Shown: positions 1-10,654, counted from the first letter of the stretch. The stretch: DNA of 64,000 bases from CAVVIH01 sp963748295 (GCA_963748295.1 CAVVIH010000002.1:248001-312000); one strand, 5' to 3'. The notes: generated by a model not told the origin, from the letters alone. A program made the numbers and translations.

Positions 1-2628
1 ACGTGCATGGTCGAAATCACGGGCGAGCGCGTGCTGGCGCCGTCGTGCTGCCGCTACCCGAAGGACGGGATGGAGGTCACGACCAACAGCGCGCGTGCGC
101 TCGTCAGCCAGAAGATGTCGATCGAGCTGCTGCTCGCCGACGTCGCGGAATCACCACACACGCTCAACTCGGAGCTGGATCTCTGGGCGAAAAAGCTCGG
201 CGTCGGCAAACCGCGCTTTGCGGCGCGCCGCCAGCCGCCGGCCGATCTCTCGCATCCCGCGATCGCGGTGCAGCTCGACGCCTGCATCCAGTGCAAGCGG
301 TGCGTCAGGGCCTGCCGTGAAGAACAGGTGAACGACGTCATCGGCTATGCGTTCCGCGGCGGCCACTCGAAGATCGTGTTCGACCTCGACGACTCGATGG
401 GCAGCTCGACCTGCGTGGCCTGCGGCGAGTGCGTGCAGGCCTGTCCGACCGGCGCGCTGATGCCTGCCCGCGACGCCGCCATGGTCAGGCCGGACAGGAC
501 GGTCGACTCCGTCTGCCCGTATTGCGGCGTCGGTTGTCAGCTGACCTACAACGTCCGGGACAACCGAATCCTGTACGTTCAGGGAAAGGACGGACCGGCG
601 AATTCGAGCCGGCTGTGCGTCAAAGGCCGCTACGGCTTTGATTACGTGCAGCATGGCCATCGCCTGACGACGCCGCTGATTCGCAAGGCGGGAATTGCGA
701 AGCACAAGGACTTCAGGGTCGATCCGGAGAAATGGAACGAGGTGTTTCGCGAGGCGACGTGGGACGAGGCCCTGGATCTCGCGGCCGGCGGTCTCCGGCA
801 CATCCGCGACAGCCAGGGGAAACGGGCGCTGGCCGGCTTCGGCTCGGCGAAAGGGACGAACGAGGAAGCCTACCTGTTTCAGAAACTCGTGCGCACGGGT
901 TTCGGCTCGAACAACGTCGATCACTGCACGCGCCTCTGCCACGCGTCGAGCGTGGCGGCGCTCATGGAAGGCATCAGCTCGGGCGCGGTGTCGAACCAGG
1001 TCCGCGACCTGCAGCACTCGGACGTCATCGTCGTCATCGGCGCCAACCCGACGGTGAACCATCCGGTCGCGGCGACGTGGATGAAGAACGCCGTGAAGGC
1101 CGGCGCGAACCTGATCGTCGCCGATCCGCGCCGCAGCGATCTGGCGCGGCATGCGCTGTATTACCTGCAGTTCAACCCCGACACCGACGTGGCGCTCCTC
1201 AACGCGATGCTGCATGTCATCGTCGAGGAAGGGCTGGTGGACGAGGCGTTCGTGCGCGATCGCACGTCCGGCTACGAGGCCCTGGTCGAGAACGTCCGCA
1301 AGTTCTCACCCGAGGCGATGGCGCCGATTTGCGGCATCGACGCGGGGACGATCCGTGACGTGGCGCGGCTCTACGCGACGTCGAAGGCGTCGATCATCTT
1401 CTGGGGCATGGGCATCTCACAGCACGTCCACGGGACCGACAACGCCCGCTGCCTGATTGCGCTCGCGCTGTCGACCGGCCAGATTGGCCGGCCCGGCACC
1501 GGCCTTCACCCGCTTCGCGGCCAGAACAACGTGCAGGGCGCATCGGATTCCGGGCTGATCCCGATGTTCTATCCCGACTACCAGCGCGTCGCGGCGCCGG
1601 AGGCGCGCCGGCGCTTCGAGACGTTGTGGAAGACGACGCTCGATCCGGATCCCGGCCTGACCGTCGTCGAGATCATGCATGCCGCGAAGCGGCGCGAGAT
1701 TCGCGGCATGTACATCATGGGCGAGAACCCGGCGATGTCGGATCCGGATGTGGATCATGCGCGCGAGGCACTGGCGGCGCTGGATCACCTCGTCGTGCAG
1801 GACATCTTCCTCACCGAAACCGCCTACCTCGCGGACATCGTCCTGCCCGCCACCGCGTGGCCCGAGAAGATCGGCACCGTGACCAATACCGATCGGATGG
1901 TGCAGCTCGGGCGCAAGGCGATCGAGCCGCCAGGAGACGCACGAGAGGACTTCTGGCTGCTGGTCGAGATGGGGAAGCGCATGGGCCTGGACTGGCGCTA
2001 CAGCCACCCTCGCGAGGTATTCGACGAGATGCGCACGTGTATGGACTCGATCGCCGGCATTACGTGGGAGCGGCTGGAGCGCGAATCCTCCGTCACCTAC
2101 CCGTGCGTCAAGGAGAACGATCCGGGCGATCCCATCATATTCGTCGATCGCTTCCCGACGAGGGATGGCCGTGGCAGGTTCGTTCCGGCGGATCTCATTC
2201 CGGCGGCGGAGCGGCCCGACGCGGAGTATCCGACGGTCCTCATCACGGGCCGCCAGCTCGAACACTGGCACACCGGCTCGATGACACGCCGCGCGACGGC
2301 GCTCGACGGCCTCGAGCCGGAACCGGTCGCGTCGATTCATCCCCTCGATCTCGAGCGCCACGGCGTCGCGCCCGGCGGGATTCTCACGATCGCGTCCCGG
2401 CGCGGCAGCATCTCCTTGTACGCACGCGCCGATGACGGCATGCCGAGAGGCGCGGTGTTCGTGCCGTTCTGCTATTACGAGGCGGCCGCGAACATGCTCA
2501 CCAACCCGGTACTGGATCCGTTCGGCAAGATTCCGGAGTTCAAGTACTGCGCGGTGAAGGTCACCGCTGGCGGCGTCCTGCCCGACCGTCTCAGCTTTGG
2601 CGGCGGCCAACTGATAGCTGACAGCTGA
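1..2628 (+). CDS. Formate dehydrogenase-type molybdopterin oxidoreductase, alpha subunit (5' partial)
   Basis: Catalytic subunit that would oxidise formate to CO2 and pass electrons through Fe-S clusters, probably to NAD or a quinone via partner subunits upstream of the window. About 875 residues are visible; the frame is open at base 1, so the start lies outside. The first residues look like the end of a [2Fe-2S] domain. Two ferredoxin-type cysteine groups follow (CIQCKRC near residue 95, CVACGEC near 137). A CPYCGVGC motif near residue 172 binds the [4Fe-4S] cluster of the molybdopterin domain. DHCTRLCHA near residue 308 holds the likely Mo-ligand cysteine; no selenocysteine is needed. The last 200 residues form the usual dinucleotide-binding cap domain. 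The frame is intact throughout. The stop codon lies in a 14-bp tandem repeat. Length and domain order fit NAD-linked cytosolic formate dehydrogenases; related oxidoreductases with another substrate cannot be excluded. Confidence 0.9.
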   Translation, partial: TCMVEITGERVLAPSCCRYPKDGMEVTTNSARALVSQKMSIELLLADVAESPHTLNSELDLWAKKLGVGKPRFAARRQPPADLSHPAIAVQLDACIQCKRCVRACREEQVNDVIGYAFRGGHSKIVFDLDDSMGSSTCVACGECVQACPTGALMPARDAAMVRPDRTVDSVCPYCGVGCQLTYNVRDNRILYVQGKDGPANSSRLCVKGRYGFDYVQHGHRLTTPLIRKAGIAKHKDFRVDPEKWNEVFREATWDEALDLAAGGLRHIRDSQGKRALAGFGSAKGTNEEAYLFQKLVRTGFGSNNVDHCTRLCHASSVAALMEGISSGAVSNQVRDLQHSDVIVVIGANPTVNHPVAATWMKNAVKAGANLIVADPRRSDLARHALYYLQFNPDTDVALLNAMLHVIVEEGLVDEAFVRDRTSGYEALVENVRKFSPEAMAPICGIDAGTIRDVARLYATSKASIIFWGMGISQHVHGTDNARCLIALALSTGQIGRPGTGLHPLRGQNNVQGASDSGLIPMFYPDYQRVAAPEARRRFETLWKTTLDPDPGLTVVEIMHAAKRREIRGMYIMGENPAMSDPDVDHAREALAALDHLVVQDIFLTETAYLADIVLPATAWPEKIGTVTNTDRMVQLGRKAIEPPGDAREDFWLLVEMGKRMGLDWRYSHPREVFDEMRTCMDSIAGITWERLERESSVTYPCVKENDPGDPIIFVDRFPTRDGRGRFVPADLIPAAERPDAEYPTVLITGRQLEHWHTGSMTRRATALDGLEPEPVASIHPLDLERHGVAPGGILTIASRRGSISLYARADDGMPRGAVFVPFCYYEAAANMLTNPVLDPFGKIPEFKYCAVKVTAGGVLPDRLSFGGGQLIADS

Positions 2629-2638
2629 TAGCTGACAG
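2611..2638. repeat. Two tandem copies of a 14-bp unit at converging gene ends
   Basis: CTGATAGCTGACAG occurs twice head to tail and is followed by CT. Each copy contains the near-palindrome AGCTGACAGCT. The repeat supplies the last codons and the TGA stop of the formate dehydrogenase gene and ends two bases before the convergent phosphatase gene. It may act as a weak two-way terminator, but there is no T-tract. Confidence 0.7.
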
Positions 2639-2641
2639 CTT

Positions 2642-3787
2642 CTATTTCGCTGCGTAATGCACCGCGAGAACCGTGATGTCGTCCGACTGCTTGGCGCCGG
2701 CGGCAAACGCCCGCACGTCGGCGAGCACGCCCGCGACGACGTCCGCGGGCGTCGCGCTATTCAGCGCGCCGAGCGTGGCAAGCAGCCGTTCCTCGCCGTA
2801 GAAGTCGTCGGCATCGTTCATCGCTTCGGATACGCCGTCGGAAAACAGCACGAACGTCTGGCCAGGCTCGAGCGGCAGGCTCTCCTGCTCGATCGGATTC
2901 GACGGGAGCAGCCCCGCGGGGCGGCCGGTTGATGCAAACGCCAGGCGCGGCGCCTGGCCTGGCGAGAGTAGCGCCAGCTGATGATGCCCGGCGCCGGCGC
3001 CCGACACGCGCCGCTCCTTCAGATCGAAGAGGAGACACTGCATCGTGACGAACATGCCGCGCGGATTCTGCTCGGCGAGCTCGTCGTTGAGCCGCATCAG
3101 GATCTCGTCCGGCTCCGCGGACTGCCTCGCGAGCGTGCGGAGAATGGTGACCGCCACCGCCATGAAGAGCGCCGCCGGAATGCCCTTGCCCGACACGTCG
3201 CCCAGCGCGACGACGACGCGATCGTCGGACACGCGCACGACTTCGTAGAGATCGCCGCCGACTTCGCGGGCCGGCTCGATGACCGCGCGCACGTCGAGCC
3301 CGGTGCCCTTGGTCGCGGCGCCGAGATCGGCGGGAAGAATGCCCATCTGGATCTCGCGCGCGATGCGCAGATCCCGCGCCATCGCTTCGCGGACGGCGTC
3401 GGCGTACAGCTTGGCCTTGAGCAGCGAACGCACGCGCGCCTTGACCTCGAGCACTTCGAACGGCTTCGTGAGGTAGTCGTTGCCGCCGACCTCGAAGCCG
3501 CGCGTCTTGTCGTGGACGTCCTCGAGCGCGCTGAGGAACATGATCGGCAGCTCGCGGGTCGATTCGCTGGCGCGCAGCCGGCGGCACACCTCGTATCCGT
3601 CGAGATCCGGCATGACGATGTCGAGGAGCACGAGGTCGGGCGGGGCCTTCTCGACGCTGCGAAGCGCGGCGTTTCCATCGAGCGCGACGCTCAGCTTGTA
3701 CTCGTCGCGCAGCGCCTGGACGAGAATGTCGACATTCGTCTTCACGTCGTCGACGATCAGTACGCGGCTTTCGGAGAGATCCTTCAT
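2642..3787 (-). CDS. Response regulator with C-terminal SpoIIE/PP2C phosphatase domain (RsbU-like)
   Basis: Output protein that would remove phosphate from an anti-sigma-factor antagonist when its receiver domain is phosphorylated. It has 381 residues. The receiver covers about residues 7-125, with the acidic pair in VLIVDD and the phospho-acceptor aspartate in LVLLDIVMPD. A linker of about 35 residues leads into a PP2C-type domain (about 160-380) with metal-binding aspartates in GGDLYEV, ALGDVSGKG and DDITVLAV. The frame is intact. The ATG overlaps the stop of the upstream hybrid kinase by 4 nt (ATGA), so the two are translationally coupled and probably form a phosphorelay, with the kinase Hpt domain feeding this receiver. 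No partner STAS gene is adjacent; the stressosome genes at 39-40 kb are the nearest candidates. Confidence 0.92.
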   Translation of the reverse strand: MKDLSESRVLIVDDVKTNVDILVQALRDEYKLSVALDGNAALRSVEKAPPDLVLLDIVMPDLDGYEVCRRLRASESTRELPIMFLSALEDVHDKTRGFEVGGNDYLTKPFEVLEVKARVRSLLKAKLYADAVREAMARDLRIAREIQMGILPADLGAATKGTGLDVRAVIEPAREVGGDLYEVVRVSDDRVVVALGDVSGKGIPAALFMAVAVTILRTLARQSAEPDEILMRLNDELAEQNPRGMFVTMQCLLFDLKERRVSGAGAGHHQLALLSPGQAPRLAFASTGRPAGLLPSNPIEQESLPLEPGQTFVLFSDGVSEAMNDADDFYGEERLLATLGALNSATPADVVAGVLADVRAFAAGAKQSDDITVLAVHYAAK

Positions 3788-6700
3788 GTAAGGCTTTCGA
3801 GCGCCTGCTCCAGCCGTGCCTGCGCGTCGGAAAAGGAGTAGCCCTCGACGAGCCGCTCGAACTCGGCCCAGCCCCCGTCAGCGAACAACGGGCGGAGCAC
3901 TGCCTGGTTGGTTTCGACGAAATCAGCCGCACCGGGATCGTTGTCCGCCAGCAGCGCCGCAAGCCGCGCCGCGGTCTCGCGGCACCGTGCGGCGTCGACC
4001 GGCCCGGCCCCGAGTGTCTCGGCTGGCGCTTCACGCGGCGGCGGCGCCGTCGATTCGACCGCGCTTCGGAGCAACAGGATCAGCGGTTCGAGGGCCACTC
4101 GCACTTGCTGTTTTGCCGCATCGATGACGCCCGCTTTCGACCGGCCGCGGATCGCATTCTCCAGCGCAGCCGCGGCGGCCTGCACGTCGCCAGCCCCGAG
4201 GTTGCCGGCCACCCCTTTGAGCGTGTGCGCGAGCCGCTCGGCGAGCGCCTCGTCGCCGGCCTTCAGCGCGCTGCTGATTTCCGCCACCGCCGATCCCTGG
4301 CCGTCGACGAACTGGCCGAGCAGCTTCCGGTAAAGCTTCTCGTTGCCGCCGACACGCGCAAGGCCGGTGCTGGCGTCCAGGCCTGCGATCGATGGCAGTT
4401 CGCCCGATGCCGATTTGCTCGACGGCCGTTCGCTCGAAGGCAGTTCGCCCGGGGGCGGCCTGTGGTACCGGCCGACCGTTTCAAAGAGCGCGTTCGGGTC
4501 GATCGGTTTGGCGATGTGATCGTTCATGCCCGCCGAGAGGCAGCGCTGGCGCTCCTCGGCGGTGGCATGCGCAGTCATCGCCAGGATCGGCAGCTTCGCG
4601 AACCGCGGGTCCGATCTGAGCCTGGCGGTTGCCTGATAGCCGTCCATCTCCGGCATCTGCAGATCCATCAGGACGATGTCGAAGGGCGGCGGCTGGGGGC
4701 CGTTCGAGAGCGCGTCGACCGCATCGAGTCCGTTGCTGGCACCGTCTTGACCGTCGCCCCGGCGCTCACGAGCAGCTCGGTGGCAATCTGCTGGTTGATC
4801 TCGTTGTCCTCGGCGAGCAGGATCCGCGCGCCGTGAAGCCGCGCGTCGTGCCCCTCGTCGGACCGCGGCGGGTTGCGCCGGCGTGCTCGGCAAAGACGTT
4901 GACCAGCGTGTCGACGATCATCGACTTGGTGACCGGCTTGAGCAGGAAGCCGTCGAGCTGCATGCCGCTCGGCCTCCTCGCGGACCTCCTCGCGTCCGAA
5001 CGCCGTGACCAGGACGATCGCCGGCTGGCGGGTCAGCGTCTCGTCACTCTTGATGTGGCGGCTCGCCTGCAGGCCGTCCATCCCCGGCATGCGCCAGTCC
5101 ATGAACACGATGTCGTAGGGATGCGCGGGGTCGTGCTCCCGGACCGCAGTGATCGCGGCCTTGCCCGGACTCGACCGTGTCCACATGGCTGACCACCGTG
5201 GTCAACGGCTCGCGGAGGATCTCCCGCGCCGCGGCGTTGTCGTCCACGACCAGCACCCGAAGGCGTCGCAGCTTCTCTGGCAGGCTCTTTCCGGCCCCCT
5301 TCGCCACGCCGACGCCGAGCCACACGGTGAAGTAGACCGTCGTGCCTACACCCGGTTCGCTTTCGAGCCAGATGCGTCCGCCCATCAGCTCGACGAGCCG
5401 GCGGCAGATGGTCAGGCCGAGCCCGGTGCCGCCATGTTTCCGGGTCGTCGACATGTCGGCCTGCGTGAACGGCTGGAACAGCTTCGCCGGACTGCTCCGG
5501 CGTCATGCCGACGCCGGTGTCGCGGACCGAGCAGCGCAACTGCACCTTCTCGCCCGTGCGCTCGAGCAGCTCGATGTTCAGACGCACCTCGCCGCGCTCG
5601 GTGAACTTCACCGCGTTGTTGACCAGGTTGGTGAGAATCTGCGCTGAGCCGCAGCGGATCGCCGAGCAGGAATTCCGGGATGCCCGGCGCCACGTGGGCG
5701 AGGAACTCGAGGCCCTTGTCGTGCGCGCTGCTGCGCGGTCAGCGTGGTGACCGAGCCGATCACCTCGTCGAGCCGGAAATCAGTGGTTTCGATGTCCAGC
5801 TTGCCCGCCTCGATCTTCGAGAAGTCGAGGATGTCGTTGATGACCGCCAGCAGGGAGGTGCCCGCGTTGTGAATCTTGCCGACGTAATCGCGCTGCTGCG
5901 GCGAGAGCGAGGTCTTCAGCGCGAGGTGCGAGAGGCCGATGATGGCGTTCATCGGCGTGCGGATCTCGTGGCTCATGTTGGCGAGGAACATGGACTTCAT
6001 TTCCGTCGCTTCCTCGGCCTTCTGTTTCGCGGCGACCAGCTCCGCTGCCTGCTCTTCGAGCTGGCGCGCCTGTCCCTGTGTCTGCCCGAGCAGCTCGCGC
6101 GTGTGCAGGTTCCGCTGCAGGATGTCCAGGTTGAGCGCGACCAGCGGCATCAGCTCGTCGAGCAGCGCGATCTCCTGCGCCGTGAACGGCCGGAACGATG
6201 CGACTTCGAGCACCGCCAGCAGCGCGTCCTTCGACAGCGCGGGGAGTGCGGTGGCCTGCACCGGCATCGCCTCGCCGACGCCGGAGGCGATACGGGCGTA
6301 GTTCGGAGGCAGGTTCGTCAGCGTCAGGATGCGGCGTTCCTGCGCGCACTGTCCCACCAGCCCGTCGCCGGGACGGATCGTATCCGCGGCATGCGAGGAT
6401 GATGCGATGCCGTAGATCGAGGCCCGGCGCAGCACGCCGGCCTTCTCGTCGTTCGCGTAGAAAGCCGCGACGCCGCCGCCCAGCATCGGCACGAGATCTC
6501 CCAGGAGCCGATCGCCGAATTCCGCGATCGATTCGGCGCCTTGCAGTTCCGGGGTGAGCTTCGAGACGTTCGACTTGACCCAGCGCTGCTCGTCCATCGC
6601 GGCGGCGCCCTTTTTGAGCACGTCGATCGAACGCGCGAGACCGCCGGTTTCGTCCCGAGCACTGGTAAAGGGCACGCGTTTTTGATAGTCGCCGTCGGCG

Positions 6701-7371
6701 ATGGCCTTGACCGTCGTCTCCAGCGCCTGGACCGGATTGACGATCCGGCGGAATGTCAGAAAGCCGAGCAGGGCCGTGAGCAGGAGCGCCGTCGTGTTGG
6801 CGATCAGCATTTGCCGCTGGAAACGTTCGGTGAGCGCCACCGATTCCCGCCCGGCAGCCGTCGCGGTCTCCTGGTTGTACTTGATCCACTCATTCGATCC
6901 CCGACTGAGCTCGTTCGCCGCGTCGCCGAGCCTGCTGTGGAGGAGCGCCACCGCTTCCTCCCGCCGCCCGGCTTCCGCGATCGACATCGCGTGCTTCGCC
7001 CCTTCGATCCACTCACGGCTCAGCGTCTGGAAGTCGCTGTGCAGCCGTCGCTCCTTGTCGGCGAGCAGGAGTTCGTCCGCGTACTCCCGCAACAGCCGAT
7101 CGACTTCCCGCTCGTCGTCGGTAAAGGCCGCGCGGAACTTCGCCCGCTGCGACTCGTCGCTGGCCAGGAGATGGCTGCGCGCGTTCACGCGCATTTCGGC
7201 AAAGCTTCTCGACAGGTTGCCCAGCGTGGCGAGCGCCACGATGCGGGATTCGGCGACGAAGCGGCTTCGTTCCTCGACTCTCGCGAGCTGGATTCGCGTG
7301 AAGAGCCCGAGCCCCAGCAGCGCCAGCAGCGGAACCGTGAGCAGGATGATGAGACGTTTGGCGATCGTCAT
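3784..7371 (-). CDS. Membrane hybrid histidine kinase: HAMP-GAF-HisKA-HATPase-REC-REC-Hpt (frames broken)
   Basis: Sensor kinase of the BarA/TorS layout. In order of translation: a membrane helix (residues 9-28), a periplasmic helical region, a second helix, HAMP, GAF, a coiled coil, HisKA with SHEIRTPMN, HATPase, a receiver starting RVLVVDDN, a second receiver with LLAEDNEIN, and an Hpt domain with the phospho-histidine in HTLKGVAG. The start is ATG 7371, giving a good membrane anchor. The coding frame changes at about 5700, 5645, 5480, 5170, 4965, 4870 and 4740. The first five changes are single extra bases; the last two are net +2 (or -1). Every domain is otherwise well conserved on both sides of each break, so sequence error is likelier than decay. 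The gene overlaps the downstream receiver-phosphatase gene by 4 nt. The divergent kinase gene begins just upstream. Confidence 0.85.
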
Positions 7372-7513
7372 GATTGGGCCGCTGGGTTGATTATGGCCCA
7401 GGGGGTGGTTGACGTGCGGAACCATCCAGGAGCAGACTGCCCAAGCCCCGAGGCGGGCCATCGTGACAATCTCGCTCAGGCTCCGGCCCCGCGGTCCACA
7501 GAGGACGAACGCG

Positions 7514-9271
7514 GTGGAGCGGCAGCGCGTCGAGCACCTGCTGGTCGTCTGGCGGCTGCTTCTGGCCGCGGTGTCGCTGGCCGCTGTCTACGTCGATCCA
7601 ACCGAGCCGTTGAGGTTCGCGACCCTGTGCCGCGGTCTGCTCGCCGCGTACGTCGCATTTTCGGCGGCCGTCTGGGTGCTGCTGCGATTGCAGCCCGCCG
7701 TCGTGTTGCGGTGGACCCCGGCGCTCCTCGTCGTCGACATCGTGCTGCCGGGCATCGTCACCACCCTCACCAGTGGTTTCGGCAGCCCGTTTTTCGCTCT
7801 CTTCACTTTTACGGTGATCAGCGCGGGGTATCGGTGGGGCTTCGCGGCGACGCTCGGAACGGGCTTGCTTACGATCGTGCTCCTGCTGTCGAGCGTCGCC
7901 CTCACCGACGTGTTGCCGTTCATGGAATCGCCGGTCGAACCAAACCGGCTGATGATTCGCTGCGGCTACCTGCTGCTGCTGTCGGTGGGTGTCGGCATCA
8001 TCGCCGAGCGCGAGCAGAACCTGCGCGCCGAGTCCAGCACCCTGGCCCGAGCGCTCGCTCTCACGAGGCCGGAGCATGGTTTTCGCGCGGCACTGGGCGG
8101 GGCCGCCCGCGAGATTGTGGATGCGTTCCACATGACGACCGCGCTCGTCGTTTTGCGCGATGTCGAAAACGAACGCGAATTCCTCTGGCGCGCCCGGGTG
8201 GTCGGACCGAACGATCAGACGCAGACCGACGTCGTAGAGCTCGAGCCGGCGCGCCTCCGCATGTATCTGTTCGACCTCGGACCTGAAGTGGACGCGTGGC
8301 ATGCGGTGCGCCGACCGGGCCCGGGCGCGGATGACGTCGTGCTCGCCCTTGGCCGGGATGGGCGGCGCCTCAGGGACGTCTCAGCGCGTATTCCTGGTGA
8401 ATTGTCCGACGCTCATCCCTGGCGCACGATGCTCGGCGCCCGCATCGGCGTCGGCGACGAGTGGGTGGGGCGGCTGCTGCTCGTGAGCGACGCCGTTATC
8501 CCTTCGGCCGAGCGGCGCCTCGTCTTTCTCCAGAAGCTGTGCCGCCACCTGGAGCCGTCGCTGTACAGCGTGTACCTGGTCGGCCGCCTGCGCTCGCGCG
8601 TCGGCGCGATCGAACGGGCGCGGATGTCGCGGGAGCTGCACGACGGCGTGTTCCAGTCGCTCTTTTCGCTCCAGCTGCGCCTCGAGACGTTCCGACGGCG
8701 TCTGCTGCCGGTCCTCGACGCCGAGCGATCGCAGGCGCTGGACGTCATTCAGGAACAGCTGCGCGTCGAGCTGCTCAACCTGCGTGATGTGATGAACCAG
8801 CTCGAACCTCCGGACGCGCGGTCCGGACGCGTGCTCGAGCTGATCGCACAGTGCGTCGAACGTTTCTCGCGCGACACGGGCATTCGCGCGCGGTTCCTGA
8901 GCGATCTGACCGATCTTCAGCTGGCGCCGCGGTTGTGTCAGGAGCTCACGCGCATCGTGCAGGAGGCGCTCGTCAACATTCGCAAACACAGCCGGGCGTC
9001 GAATGTCGTCGTGCAGTTCGCCGAGCGCGACGGGTGCTGGCGGCTGGTCATCGAGGACGACGGGCAGGGTTTCGACTTCGAGGGGCGCCTGGGGGACCGC
9101 GAGCTGAGTGCGCGGCGCGCCGGACCCGTCGTGATCAGGGAGCGCGTCCGCACCATCGGAGGTTCGATGACGATCGAGTCCGAACGCGGTCGAGGCGCGC
9201 GGCTCGAAGTGGTGGTTCCGCAGGATCGTTCACGCATCGATTCTCGCCGCCCGGGACTTGTTCATGGGTGA
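7514..9271 (+). CDS. NarX/DegS-type sensor histidine kinase with integral-membrane sensor region
   Basis: Histidine kinase of the HisKA_3 family, which pairs with LuxR-type regulators. About 585 residues from GTG 7514, chosen because GAGGAC sits 8 nt upstream; the frame stays open further upstream, so GTG 7463 is an alternative. About five hydrophobic helices occupy the first 170 residues. A GAF-like region follows, then the H-box in RMSRELHDGVFQSLF, whose histidine is the phosphorylation site. The HATPase domain shows ALVNIRKHS (N-box) and EDDGQGF (G1 box). The region near GDRELSARRAG departs from the usual GLxxMRER G2 motif, which is slightly unusual. The last 8 nt overlap the next gene, a LuxR-type response regulator and the evident cognate partner. 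Confidence 0.85.
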   Translation: MERQRVEHLLVVWRLLLAAVSLAAVYVDPTEPLRFATLCRGLLAAYVAFSAAVWVLLRLQPAVVLRWTPALLVVDIVLPGIVTTLTSGFGSPFFALFTFTVISAGYRWGFAATLGTGLLTIVLLLSSVALTDVLPFMESPVEPNRLMIRCGYLLLLSVGVGIIAEREQNLRAESSTLARALALTRPEHGFRAALGGAAREIVDAFHMTTALVVLRDVENEREFLWRARVVGPNDQTQTDVVELEPARLRMYLFDLGPEVDAWHAVRRPGPGADDVVLALGRDGRRLRDVSARIPGELSDAHPWRTMLGARIGVGDEWVGRLLLVSDAVIPSAERRLVFLQKLCRHLEPSLYSVYLVGRLRSRVGAIERARMSRELHDGVFQSLFSLQLRLETFRRRLLPVLDAERSQALDVIQEQLRVELLNLRDVMNQLEPPDARSGRVLELIAQCVERFSRDTGIRARFLSDLTDLQLAPRLCQELTRIVQEALVNIRKHSRASNVVVQFAERDGCWRLVIEDDGQGFDFEGRLGDRELSARRAGPVVIRERVRTIGGSMTIESERGRGARLEVVVPQDRSRIDSRRPGLVHG

Positions 9272-9924
9272 AGCGCCGGTGCAGCCGCCGATCCGCACGG
9301 TGCTCGCCGACGATCATCCTCTCGTCCTGGATGCGCTCGAGCAGCTGTTCCGGACGGAGGGGGACATCGAGGTCGTCGCTCGATGCACGCGCGGAGATGA
9401 GGTGCTGCCGGCCGTGCGGTGGTGGCGCCCCGACGTGCTGATTCTCGATCTCGTGATGGCCGGCGGTGACGGAATCTCGGCGTTACGGCAGCTCAAGACG
9501 GCGGAAGCTGCGTACGCCGACGATTCTGCTGACCGCGCTCGTCCGCGAGGCCGAGCTCGTGGAGGCGATACGTCTGGGCGTCCGCGGCGTGCTTCTGAAG
9601 GATACGGCGCCGCAGCAGATCGCGCAGTGTGTGAGGAAGGTGCACGCGGGCGGCGAATGGCTCGAGCAGAAGGTTGTCGGCCCCGCGATGCAATCGCTGC
9701 TGCGGCGTCAGGAGGGGGAGCGTGCACCGGTCGATCTCCTGACCGCGCGGGAACTCGACATCATTCGCTGCACGGCGGCCGGCCTGCGGAACAAAGAAGT
9801 GGCCGACCGCCTTGCCATCAGCGAGGGTACGGTGAAGATTCACCTCCACAACATCTTCGGGAAGGTCGGTGTGGAGGGACGCGTCGCCCTGACCATCTGG
9901 GCCAGGGACAAGGGTCTCGTTTAG
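9264..9924 (+). CDS. NarL/FixJ-type response regulator (one frame break)
   Basis: Two-component transcription factor of about 219 residues. The receiver has acidic residues in VLADDHPLV and the phospho-acceptor aspartate in VLILDLVMAG. The C-terminal LuxR-type HTH runs from LTARELDI through GLRNKEVADRLAISEGTVK. ATG 9264 overlaps the stop of the upstream kinase, as expected for a coupled pair; TTG 9258 is a less likely start. The frame shifts by one extra base near 9500, inside the receiver between the third strand and the switch threonine. Removing one base restores a continuous receiver. It ends 3 bp from the convergent secreted-protein gene. Confidence 0.85.
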
Positions 9925-9927
9925 CGC

Positions 9928-10362
9928 TCAGTACTTCGACGCGACGTAGAAGCTGGTGGTCGCCAGCCAGTTGAACTTCTGACCGCCGCCGAAGGTCCAG
10001 TAGTAGAGATCGGCGACGCAGTCGGCGCCTCCGCCTGACGTCTGCCACTCGGACACGTACGACCCGAGCAGGAACTGCTGCTGCCACGGCCGCGACTCGG
10101 CGTACACGATCTTCCCCGCCTGGTAGCAGACAACCTGGACGCTGACGTCGTACTTCTCCGCCTGTTTGGGATACGTCGCGCTGAAGGTGACCCAATCGCC
10201 CAGCTGCGGCCATACGGCGTCAGTGGACGCGGCGGTCGTCGGCTTGTTCAATGAAACCGACGCGGCGGCGGGAGTGGGACGTCCCTGCGCCGTTACGGCA
10301 ATCGAGCCTGCGACGGCCAGTGTGGCGATTGCTCCGAGCATCCTGCCTGTCATGCCTGCCAT
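9928..10362 (-). CDS. Small secreted protein of unknown function
   Basis: Not recognised. About 144 residues, with a clear signal peptide (MTGRMLGAIATLAVAGSIAV, cleavage probably after TAQ). The mature part is rich in Trp, Tyr and Ser, has one pair of cysteines (VVCYQ and GGADC), and contains WVTFSATYP and WTFGGGQKFNW. It looks like a small all-beta extracytoplasmic protein. ATG 10362 is preferred because GAGAGGG lies just upstream of it; ATG 10386 in the same frame is possible. It lies downstream of the giant prealbumin-repeat protein on the same strand, but a strong terminator and about 320 bp separate them. Confidence 0.6.
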   Translation of the reverse strand: MAGMTGRMLGAIATLAVAGSIAVTAQGRPTPAAASVSLNKPTTAASTDAVWPQLGDWVTFSATYPKQAEKYDVSVQVVCYQAGKIVYAESRPWQQQFLLGSYVSEWQTSGGGADCVADLYYWTFGGGQKFNWLATTSFYVASKY

Positions 10363-10386
10363 GCCTGCATCCCTCTCATTCGTCAT

Positions 10387-10652
10387 TCGCGAGGCGCCGC
10401 CCGGTCATGGGACTGGCGCGATGAACGTGATTCCGCCGGGGAGCAGGGTGAACTGGGACCTAGGGTAGGAGCGACACGAAGGTGCGCGCTCCCGTCACAC
10501 TCGGGGCAACCGGTGTGCCAGAGGTCTGGCAGCGGCCAGACCAGTGGTTTTCTTCAGCTTCTTGTTCGGATGACGGGAATGTGACGTGTCGAAACAGCGG
10601 GGGAGCACCCCAGTTCTGCCGGGGTGCTCACATTCCTGAAATGCGTCTGGGC
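10387..10652. other. Gene-free stretch with two inverted repeats
   Basis: I see no gene here. Two structures stand out. GGTCTGG at 10523-10529 pairs with CCAGACC at 10536-10542 and is followed by a short T-run. A larger nested hairpin has arms GGAATGTGA (10576-10584) and TCACATTCC (10628-10636) enclosing GAGCACCCC (10603-10611) and GGGGTGCTC (10621-10629), with a 9-nt loop. Both lie upstream of the small secreted-protein gene and could form part of its leader RNA. Confidence 0.5.
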
Positions 10653-10654
10653 CT

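Noticed and set aside
3784..5700. Pseudogene status for the hybrid kinase and other broken genes
   Set aside because: Active-site motifs are preserved on both sides of every break and no in-frame substitutions to stop were seen; insertion errors explain the pattern better.
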